Shown piece after piece: positions 1-5,671 of a stretch of 21,114 nucleotides of DNA. Position 1 is the stretch's first letter; every line of letters starts with the position of its first letter. Made by a program: the position numbers and the translations under genes. Source of the DNA: an uncultured Eubacteriales bacterium (GTDB lineage: Bacteria; Bacillota; Clostridia; Oscillospirales; CAG-272); the NCBI GenBank assembly GCA_934486825.1, contig CAKSQF010000028.1, forward strand, positions 1-21,114, in the 5' to 3' direction. A model generated the notes under the pieces. That model did no database searches. It was given only the letters and a program-made list of their open reading frames with translations, and had not been told where the DNA came from.

Positions 1-1064
1 GCGTCGACCTTGTAGCTGTACTGATACTTTGCCGTGTAAAATTCCAGTACCCAGCAGGGACGACCCTGATTGCGGCTCAATTCCTCCTTGGTAAAGACAA
101 CCTTTTCAGATCCGGAGATTTCGGCATCTGCAAGTGCAATGGCTCTTGCTTCCTCGAGGGATATAAACAGTGCCACTTCATTTTTTGCAATGATGTCGCC
201 GTTTATCGCATTGATACTGTATGTCCATTGCGTATAATTATCTCTGAATACAAGATGGTAGTAAGGATATTTGATTCCTTCGTCAATAAGCATCGCCTCG
301 GTAAATGTAACCCTTGTTGCACAGCCGGCATCGTCCAGCGCAATCGCCTTTGCCTTCAACATACCGATGTGTTTTGTGTCGATAACAACGGAGTCAACCT
401 CCTTCTGCAATCCGACAAGCTCATCCAGCGGCAGTTTCACGAGAACTTCCTCCGACAGGTTACTGTTTTTTGCCGCGTCACTGACAAGCTTTGCTTTTCC
501 CTGCGAAATGCTGTACTTTTTCGCAAGGGCTGCATCGTCGGAATTATCCGATTCGGAAACATAAACCAGAGTATGCACGGAGGTTTCTTTTTCAAGTACC
601 CTGCGAACATCTTCCGCCACAGCTTCTTTGAGCTTGCCGTTTTCGCTTAACTGCCTGTCGAAAGAAATCAAAACCGTGTCGTTTCTATCCATATATCCGC
701 CGATTTTATATGTGGCAAGCGTAATGGATATTGCATTTTTCAGACTTTCGCCCTTCAGAGACGCTTCGCCGAGTACTTCCTTTGCGTCCTCGTTCAGAAA
801 ACGCACCGACTTGACATTTCCGTTTCTCGTAATCGTGTACTCTACTCCGGGATTAATCTCCATCGTTACCTTCCCCGCTTCCTGATTTCCGAGTGCAATC
901 GGGGTAATGGTGCCGATACCTATCACCAAAACGAGACATGCCGCCAGCGCCGCAATCCATTGACGGCGAATTTTTTTACGGTGCATATGCACCTGCGGGT
1001 CAGCTCCCGAAATCAACCGGTCGTCAATCTGACCGATTGCATTCAACAGTCTTTCTTTTTTCAT
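1..1064 (-). CDS. Membrane anti-sigma factor, RsgI/PepSY-like, partial
   Basis: This minus-strand frame stays open from the ATG at 1064 to the window edge (354 codons, C-terminus missing). It has a short cytoplasmic N-terminus (about residues 1-35), one hydrophobic segment (about 36-56), and then a stretch containing MEINPGVEYTITRNG, which resembles the RsgI middle domain (VNPSIELxxNRxGRV-type). The C-terminal part has two PepSY-like units (around KAKAIALDDAG and EEARAIALADAE, the latter followed by GRPCWVLEFYT). The ATG overlaps the sigma gene's stop by 4 nt (ATGA), which implies translational coupling. From gene order and topology I infer that the N-terminus sequesters the partner ECF sigma and the extracytoplasmic part senses an envelope signal. 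The signal is unknown. The family-level call is fairly safe; exact RsgI membership is not. Confidence 0.75.
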   Translation of the reverse strand, partial: MKKERLLNAIGQIDDRLISGADPQVHMHRKKIRRQWIAALAACLVLVIGIGTITPIALGNQEAGKVTMEINPGVEYTITRNGNVKSVRFLNEDAKEVLGEASLKGESLKNAISITLATYKIGGYMDRNDTVLISFDRQLSENGKLKEAVAEDVRRVLEKETSVHTLVYVSESDNSDDAALAKKYSISQGKAKLVSDAAKNSNLSEEVLVKLPLDELVGLQKEVDSVVIDTKHIGMLKAKAIALDDAGCATRVTFTEAMLIDEGIKYPYYHLVFRDNYTQWTYSINAINGDIIAKNEVALFISLEEARAIALADAEISGSEKVVFTKEELSRNQGRPCWVLEFYTAKYQYSYKVD

Positions 1065-1621
1065 AAGTGAACACCCTCCTTTTCAAGTTGTTTTTTCAGT
1101 TCGTTGCGCATACGAAACAATAAAACCTTAACATTGCTTTCACTCATTTTATAAGAATCCGCAATATCCTGTATTGAACACAGATACCAGTAACGGCGGA
1201 TAAAAATATTACGGTTCTTCAGGGAATGAGCGTACAAAAAGCGATTGATTACGGACACTATCAGAGCATCTTCCGCTGCCTGCTCCACATCCGTATTATC
1301 GGATATACAATTTTCCAACTCGGACAGGGCAATTTCGACCTGACCGTAGCCTCGTTTTGCGACGGTATTGCGTTTGTAACGGTTGAGTGCGAGATTACGG
1401 GTGATTTTTCCGAGATATGCAGCCAGATTATTCGGTTTTTGCGGCGGAATACTGTTCCATGCGCCCAGATATGTATCATTCACGCATTCCTCCGCATCTG
1501 AATTGTTAAACAGAATGTTGTAAGCGATCGCGTGACAATAATTGCCGTATTTATCCGCAGTTGCGGATATCGCATTTTCTTGTCTCGCAAAAAACAAAGC
1601 GAGGATTTCATGGTCATTCAT
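1061..1621 (-). CDS. RNA polymerase sigma factor, ECF (sigma-70 family)
   Basis: 186 residues, typical for an ECF sigma factor, which directs RNA polymerase to a small stress regulon. Region 2 is seen in NILFNNSDAEECVNDTYLGAWNSI (residues about 42-65; the DAEEcvnDty core contacts polymerase and the -10). Region 4 is seen at the C-terminus (SIQDIADSYKMSESNVKVLLFRMRNELK), a helix-turn-helix for the -35. An upstream in-frame ATG at 1645 exists, but the ATG at 1621 is preferred because AAAGGAAG lies about 6 nt before it and the homologous fold starts at MNDHEIL. The stop overlaps the start of the anti-sigma gene. An ECF-type promoter upstream suggests that the pair is autoregulated. Confidence 0.88.
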   Translation of the reverse strand: MNDHEILALFFARQENAISATADKYGNYCHAIAYNILFNNSDAEECVNDTYLGAWNSIPPQKPNNLAAYLGKITRNLALNRYKRNTVAKRGYGQVEIALSELENCISDNTDVEQAAEDALIVSVINRFLYAHSLKNRNIFIRRYWYLCSIQDIADSYKMSESNVKVLLFRMRNELKKQLEKEGVHL

Positions 1622-1658
1622 GTTTTTCTTCCTTTCTTTGCGCAACGCCCTTCACCTG

Positions 1659-1688
1659 TATAGACAACAAAAATTCCGTTGCGTTACA
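1659..1688 (-). promoter_or_regulatory. Probable ECF-type autoregulated promoter
   Basis: On the minus strand TGTAAC (1688-1683) is followed after 17 nt by GTCTATA (1665-1659), about 40 nt upstream of the sigma start. TGTAAC plus a (C)GTC-type -10 is the general signature of Firmicutes ECF promoters, so the sigma factor probably transcribes its own operon. The -10 has TGTC rather than the common CGTC. Confidence 0.6.
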
Positions 1689-1770
1689 GAAACGCGGTGA
1701 ATTTTTTCATCTTTCCGGCTCAGGGACAAAGTAGCAAAATAGAATCTTTCATTTTGTTTGACTTTTACGG

Positions 1771-1807
1771 GTAAACAAAAAGCACAGGGAAAAATTTCTC
1801 TGCGCTT
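1771..1807 (-). terminator. Intrinsic terminator of the candidate small RNA
   Basis: Read on the minus strand, an 11-bp stem (AAGCGCAGAGA with TCCCTGTGCTT, with G-U pairs) is followed directly by TTTTGTTT. No T tract follows on the plus strand, so it works leftward. Confidence 0.7.
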
Positions 1808-1974
1808 GCGATGAAAGTGATGCATCGGAGACGGCTCCTGCTTTTCATAGTGTTAAACCGGCTCATTCTTGCTTTGCATGTTATTATGGATAAAGTGCTC
1901 ATTATTGTCTTGCATTCTTCGACAAGCGATATATTGGAGAAGGCAGAACGATATGCGGGCGAAAATGTTTACAC
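1771..1974 (-). ncRNA. Candidate structured small RNA, about 200 nt
   Basis: No convincing gene lies here, but the minus strand has a complete transcription unit: a near-consensus promoter (2007-1979), a predicted +1 at about 1974-1972 and an intrinsic terminator at 1807-1771. The transcript can fold. GUGUAAAC near its 5' end pairs with GUUUAACAC about 120 nt later (one bulge), followed inward by CAUUUU with AAGAAUG. Downstream hairpins include GGAG-CCGU-CUCC and CGAUG with CAUCG. No start codon with a ribosome site is evident. It does not match any RNA family I can recognise with certainty; the length and rod-like pairing loosely recall 6S RNA, but that is only a suggestion. Confidence 0.45.
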
Positions 1975-1978
1975 CCTT

Positions 1979-2007
1979 ATTATACCAGATAAATGCGGTG
2001 TGTTCAA
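1979..2007 (-). promoter_or_regulatory. Strong sigma-A promoter, leftward
   Basis: The minus strand reads TTGAAC (2007-2002), a 17-nt spacer, then TATAAT (1984-1979) preceded by TGG (extended -10). It points into the 1774-1974 stretch that has no convincing ORF. Confidence 0.7.
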
Positions 2008-2089
2008 GTGGATATTATTTTCTGTACGCTGTTTTTTACAGTAAATTAGTTTCCGCGGCTATTTTTGCAGTCGTTTGACAAGTAAAATA

Positions 2090-2202
2090 CAAAAAACGGC
2101 AAAAGATGTGCAAAATCATTGCACTTTCTGCCATTTAAAATGGGTACTGCGCTTTCGCCGCAGGCGAAAGCTGTTCAACATCCTACAGGGAGCCGTTTTT
2201 TG
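2090..2202. repeat. Nested inverted-repeat element, 113 nt
   Basis: An 11-bp perfect inverted repeat (CAAAAAACGGC at 2090-2100, GCCGTTTTTTG at 2192-2202) encloses three further hairpins: GTGCAA/TTGCAC, CCATT/AATGG, and the perfect 9-bp stem GCTTTCGCC/GGCGAAAGC at 2151-2171. Both ends leave a T tract after a stem, so it could act as a bidirectional terminator. It could also be a structured RNA or a MITE-like scar; nothing in it is coding. Confidence 0.5.
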
Positions 2203-2273
2203 AAATGATACCTTTTTTTCTGCACTCCATATCCGCAAACCTCATGATTGCAAAAAAGCGAGAAAACGCGAGA

Positions 2274-2301
2274 ACCCCCGAATCGTGAGATTTCGGGGGG
2301 T
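2274..2301. other. GC-rich hairpin
   Basis: ACCCCCGAA pairs with TTCGGGGGGT around a 9-nt loop. No T tract follows on the plus strand. It lies between the 113-nt nested repeat and the left 1.18-kb repeat. Its role is unknown. Confidence 0.4.
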
Positions 2302-2344
2302 GAAGCCATACTCTGTTTATATATAATTCGTGGCGGTCAGCCCT

Positions 2345-2378
2345 TAAAATTTGCAGTGCAGTAGGCAAAGAAAAAACG
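2345..2378 (+). repeat. 34-nt spacer element, copy 1
   Basis: The segment starting TAAAATTTGCAGTGCAG and ending near AAAAAACG recurs at 9126-9159 and 10360-10393 with a few mismatches. It precedes both regulator genes and also follows the right one, which suggests a unit that once stood in a tandem array. Confidence 0.75.
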
Positions 2379-2430
2379 GTCGAAACAACTGTGGGTTGTA
2401 TATTACGCCTGAAAATAAACATTGCGGTTC

Positions 2431-2481
2431 TTGATATCAATAGTGAAGCATGGTATAATGTAACCAAGATAAGCGCTTATC
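2431..2481 (+). promoter_or_regulatory. Promoter and palindromic operator of left XRE gene
   Basis: TTGATA (2431-2436), a 17-nt spacer and TATAAT (2454-2459) form a near-consensus promoter. Just downstream, around the expected start of transcription, lies the perfect 14-bp palindrome GATAAGCGCTTATC (2468-2481). Its position would allow repression, most simply by the XRE protein encoded next. Confidence 0.75.
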
Positions 2482-2507
2482 AATCTAAATGAAAGTGGGA
2501 ACACAAT

Positions 2508-4043
2508 ATGCAAATAAATTTGAAAGACAAACTGCGTTCATTGCGCTTACAGAAAAATATCACACAAGAAGCACTTGCTGGTCATCTCGGCATTACACCG
2601 CAATCGGTCGGAAAATGGGAGCGCGGCGAAGGCTTTCCCGACATTACACTCTTGCCGCGCATTGCATTTTATTTTGATATAACGGTGGATGAGCTTTTGT
2701 GCGTGGATCAGGTAAGAGTGGAAAAAGCAATTGCTGAATATGAACGGCAAGCCGCCATTTATCAAAAAAACGGTGAGAACGAAAAGAACCTTGAATTATG
2801 GGAACAGGCGTATGCGGAATTTCCGAACGATTGCCGCGTGATCGAAGGATTGATGTTTGCTATAAACAGAGATGCGGTCTATCCGTGTCCAAAGGACAAA
2901 GCAGAACGTATTATTTCACTCGGAGAGAAGCTTTTACAGAAAACCACGGAAGCAAGGCAAAGAGAAAACGCACTTCAGTGCCTTTGTTACACTTATGATG
3001 GCATTGACAAGGAAAAAGCTCTGTATTATGCAGATATGTGCGGCGGTTTTTTTGTGACAAGGGAGGAACTCCGGACGACTATTTTAGACGGCGAAGACGG
3101 GGTTGAGTCGTGCCAAAGCTATATAGACTCTCTGATCCACACGGCAACAATGACTGCTTTGCGCATGACATCAAAAATTTCTTTTTCACACGAGGAAAAA
3201 ATCGAGGCATTTCGGTTTGCCATTGACATTATGGAACGTTTGTATGCAGACGGAAATGTGGGATTTTATGCGTTTGACCTGTCGCATTTTTACTCTATGA
3301 TAGCTTTTGAGTACGCACAAATGCACGATTCGCAAAAAACGCTTGACGCTTTGGCAGAGAGCTGTCGCTATGCGGTTATTGAAGCGAATCTGAAAGATAT
3401 GGATTATACAGCGCCTATGGTGAATAGATTGAAGTACAAAAAAGCAAATACGACCAAGAATTATAAGGGGAACGCCTGCAATCTCAGGTTAGGCTATGAT
3501 GAAGCCAAAGCAAATGCAGATGTGGATAAAATTCTTGCCGAATATCAGAGATTATATGTGGATGGAAGATTTGCCGAGGGTAAAGAATTGATTGTCAATG
3601 CACGAAAGAAACATCCACATAACTTCCGCATTATGGATAAATATATGTGGGATAAGGCAGAAGGAAGTGCCGGAAATGACGCTGAAACTTTGCTCAAAAA
3701 CAAAGACGAGCTTTCGCAGATATGCGATTGCATATTGGAAGGCTGCACTCAAGATGACCTTCGAGCCGAGGCGATTAAGGAGGTAAAACACATGGCAAAA
3801 TATACGGTTGAAGAATTGTTCTACGGAGACAAATACGGCATTATGGGTGAGGTGGTCAAGCAGGTGTTTGCACGGCAAAAGGAATTCATCGCAGCGCCGC
3901 ATACATTCCGCGAGCTTGAAATTGTCCGTCAGACTTTGATTGCTGTAGAAAAAATGAAGAAAAACGGTGACTGTATTGTAGAGGAAGAATTCGGAGATAC
4001 GGTCACCTTTTCTATGTGCAAAGGTTCTGACGAAAACAATTAA
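2508..4043 (+). CDS. Chimeric XRE-family regulator with TPR-like region
   Basis: 511 codons. Residues about 6-60 are an XRE helix-turn-helix (LRLQKNITQEALAGHLGI, then SVGKWERGEGFPD). A helical TPR-like region follows, including LELWEQAYAEFPND, typical of Clostridia HTH/TPR regulators. Residues 1-328 are identical to the right copy at 9289. From residue 329 the sequence changes to a second paralog's TPR segment (DKILAEYQRLYVDGRF, NARKKHPHNFRIMDKYMW), and then runs in frame into a small protein with its own ribosome site at 3792. The usual C-terminal end seen in the right copy is missing, so this looks like a recombination fusion that kept frame. The start at 2508 follows a weak GTGGGA-type site. 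DNA binding probably survives; function of the fused tail is doubtful. Confidence 0.8.
   Translation: MQINLKDKLRSLRLQKNITQEALAGHLGITPQSVGKWERGEGFPDITLLPRIAFYFDITVDELLCVDQVRVEKAIAEYERQAAIYQKNGENEKNLELWEQAYAEFPNDCRVIEGLMFAINRDAVYPCPKDKAERIISLGEKLLQKTTEARQRENALQCLCYTYDGIDKEKALYYADMCGGFFVTREELRTTILDGEDGVESCQSYIDSLIHTATMTALRMTSKISFSHEEKIEAFRFAIDIMERLYADGNVGFYAFDLSHFYSMIAFEYAQMHDSQKTLDALAESCRYAVIEANLKDMDYTAPMVNRLKYKKANTTKNYKGNACNLRLGYDEAKANADVDKILAEYQRLYVDGRFAEGKELIVNARKKHPHNFRIMDKYMWDKAEGSAGNDAETLLKNKDELSQICDCILEGCTQDDLRAEAIKEVKHMAKYTVEELFYGDKYGIMGEVVKQVFARQKEFIAAPHTFRELEIVRQTLIAVEKMKKNGDCIVEEEFGDTVTFSMCKGSDENN
3792..4043 (+). CDS. Small protein of unknown function, in frame with the fusion
   Basis: An 83-residue protein starting MAKYTVEELFYG. 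A perfect Shine-Dalgarno AAGGAGGT (3777-3784) lies 7 nt before this ATG, far stronger than the one at 2508. It shares frame and stop with the long fused ORF, so it was probably a separate gene before the upstream fusion and may still be translated independently. It is charged and mostly helical (RQKEFIAAPHTFRELEIVRQ), with no signal peptide or membrane segment. I do not recognise the family. Confidence 0.55.
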   Translation: MAKYTVEELFYGDKYGIMGEVVKQVFARQKEFIAAPHTFRELEIVRQTLIAVEKMKKNGDCIVEEEFGDTVTFSMCKGSDENN

Positions 4044-4117
4044 TCCACCAAAGCGCGTCGCAATAGGAAAAGAAAACACTCGACGAAAAAGAAGATTATT
4101 TTGAATCACCACTTGAA

Positions 4118-4164
4118 ATTTGGGGAACAATATGATATGATATAATCACAAATATTCCCCAATG
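4118..4164 (+). repeat. 47-nt flanking inverted repeat, left of fic
   Basis: Contains TTGGGGAACA and AATATTCCCCAAT, itself an imperfect palindrome. The reverse complement of 5141-5187 has the same length and matches at about 31 of 47 positions, concentrated in the two outer blocks. The TATAAT at 4141-4146 lies inside it, so it also carries the likely fic -10 box; the matching -35 is poor. Confidence 0.75.
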
Positions 4165-4174
4165 AGAGGCTGTT

Positions 4175-5131
4175 ATGCAAAACACCTTTGAAACGATACA
4201 AAATCTATTAAGAACAAAAGCCGAATATCAGGCAAGACTCAATTTGATACCTTACGAAGGTTCCATTGATATCAAAGAAAATTCGGGCAAGAAATATCTC
4301 TATATACGCAAACGCGAAGCAGGCAGGATCCAATCCACTTACGTTGGTCTTTATTCCGAAGAACTGCATCAAACGCTGCTCCGTGGAGTAAAAGAAGCAC
4401 GAGAACTTAAAAAGCAAATCCGAGCCATAGAGAAAGAGCTTGCAGCACTTGGATATAGCCATGAGGAACTTGCACCCGATGTGATTTTAAATATGGATTT
4501 CGTCCGAGCAAATATGAAATCTATTATTTACGATCAAGCTGTGCTTGAAGGCGTGTCAACCACATTCCCGGATACCGAGCTGATTATTGAAAATGGCAAG
4601 GTCAACAATGTAAGTGCCGAGGATGTTCAGAAAATATTAAATTTAAAGCACGCATGGGAATTCGTGCTTGATAAAGATGTCATTCAGTCACCTACGAGCT
4701 ATTACGTATGCCAATATATAGCACGACTTGTGAATGAGGGATTTTATTACGAAGGCGGCAGAATCAGAGGTGTACCTGTAAAAATCGGTGGATCGAGTTA
4801 CATCCCTCCTCTGCCCGTGGAATATGAGGTCAAGGACCAAATCGAAAAGATTGTTGCAGCCGATGCCTCTTACGTTGATATTGCCATCGAGCTTGCCCTT
4901 TATGTCATGAAAACACAGATTTTTAACGACGGCAACAAGAGAACGGCAATCATATTTGCCAATCACTATCTCATTGCCCACGGCGCAGGACTTATGGTAG
5001 TTCCCGAAAATATCGTCCCCGAATTCAAGCAGCTGTTGGTAAGATACTATGAGGATATCGATGTCGGGGCAATAAAGGATTTCCTTAAAAATCAATGTTA
5101 CAGAACCTTTCAATCGGAAAGCAAACAATAA
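4175..5131 (+). CDS. Fic-family protein with altered active-site motif
   Basis: 318 residues. Fic/Doc proteins transfer AMP or another phosphate-containing group to target proteins, with the motif HxFx(D/E)GN(G/K)R. Here the motif is QIFNDGNKRTA (Q248 to A258): the Doc-like pattern is intact except that Gln248 replaces the catalytic His. A class II-like inhibitory segment, VLEGVSTT (E125-G126), precedes the Fic fold, although the expected Ser/Thr of (S/T)xxxE(G/N) is Gln. The N-terminus (residues 1-100) holds a YLYIRKREAGRIQSTYVG strand pair and a probable coiled coil (65-95). The start follows GAGAGG by 5 nt. No antitoxin-like gene is adjacent. It is probably a catalytically altered or degenerate Fic; loss of AMP transfer is an inference. 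Confidence 0.85.
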   Translation: MQNTFETIQNLLRTKAEYQARLNLIPYEGSIDIKENSGKKYLYIRKREAGRIQSTYVGLYSEELHQTLLRGVKEARELKKQIRAIEKELAALGYSHEELAPDVILNMDFVRANMKSIIYDQAVLEGVSTTFPDTELIIENGKVNNVSAEDVQKILNLKHAWEFVLDKDVIQSPTSYYVCQYIARLVNEGFYYEGGRIRGVPVKIGGSSYIPPLPVEYEVKDQIEKIVAADASYVDIAIELALYVMKTQIFNDGNKRTAIIFANHYLIAHGAGLMVVPENIVPEFKQLLVRYYEDIDVGAIKDFLKNQCYRTFQSESKQ

Positions 5132-5140
5132 CAGAACACT

Positions 5141-5187
5141 AATTGGGGAATATTTTTTTGCGACAGTGTCAATAATGTTCCCCAATT
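5141..5187 (-). repeat. 47-nt flanking inverted repeat, right of fic
   Basis: AATTGGGGAATATT and AATGTTCCCCAATT form a 14-bp stem with one wobble pair, with a small GACAGTGTC palindrome in the loop. It is the inverted partner of 4118-4164, starting 9 nt after the fic stop. The T run lies in the loop, so it is not a standard terminator. Confidence 0.75.
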
Positions 5188-5671
5188 TTGCTTTCGTAGC
5201 CCCTCAAAAAGCGCATCGCTGTATTCAAAGAAAAGGCGTCCGTCAAGGAAGCGGATTTGTTTGCGAAAAGCAAAGGTCAAGCACAGAATTGTATTTTCGA
5301 TGCTCAAATTTACAGTTTTCTTTTTCGGCATTTCGAGAAAAGCTTTAGAAAAAGCCGGAAAAGCCCTGAAAACAGCGCCTTTTGTGTCGTTTCGTGCAAA
5401 AGCGTGATTTCGGATAAATGGTAGAGATACTATCCGAGCGGAAAAATCGGCTCTTTCGTCAAAGCGACTTTTTGTTGTGCTGCTTTCGGCGTTCATGCCA
5501 TCAGAATGAAGGCGTGAAGCTCGGGATGATGCTGTTTTCAAAGCAAGGCCTCATTCTGAGGTCTTGACAGTCAATGTCTCCCCTTTGTCAGAAATTCAAT
5601 CCGCAAGAGTATCTCGATCAAGTCGCAAAATAGAATAAAGCAAAAACATCAGAACAGAAGGAGGTGTTACA
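5188..5671. other. Gene-free stretch upstream of the polymerase-like gene
   Basis: No credible gene here. The minus strand has a degenerate open frame whose translation (NAESSTTKSRFDERADFSARIVSLP, then FARNDTKGAVF, split here by other residues in the frame) looks like an interspersed non-coding repeat rather than a protein; I recall similar low-information frames from gut Firmicutes but cannot check. A 10-bp hairpin CAAGGCCTCA-TTC-TGAGGTCTTG sits at 5544-5566 without a T tract. TTGACA (5564-5569) has no acceptable -10 at 17 nt, so the promoter of the next gene is not evident. Confidence 0.4.

Larger units (their letters stand above)
2309..3491 (+). repeat. 1.18-kb direct repeat, left copy
   Basis: This segment matches 9092-10272 in the same orientation. 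Its first ~150 nt differ from the other copy by about nine substitutions and a 2-nt indel, whereas from the promoter onward and through codon 328 of the regulator gene I see no difference. It ends abruptly inside the gene, at the sequence AATCTCAGGTTA. Confidence 0.93.

Noticed and set aside
1811..2044. Short plus-strand ORFs of 77 and 69 codons
   Set aside because: No ribosome site, no recognisable family, and antisense to the promoter-terminator unit on the minus strand.
2183..2467. Minus ORF sharing its start with one at 8988-9248
   Set aside because: Similarity comes from the DNA repeat carrying the regulator promoter; the frames diverge after the repeat and lack ribosome sites.
5110..5541. 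143-codon minus ORF
   Set aside because: It overlaps the fic end and the inverted repeat, and its composition looks like a non-coding interspersed repeat.
5564..5592. TTGACA as promoter of the polymerase-like gene
   Set aside because: The sequence at the -10 position (GTCAGA) is too poor.
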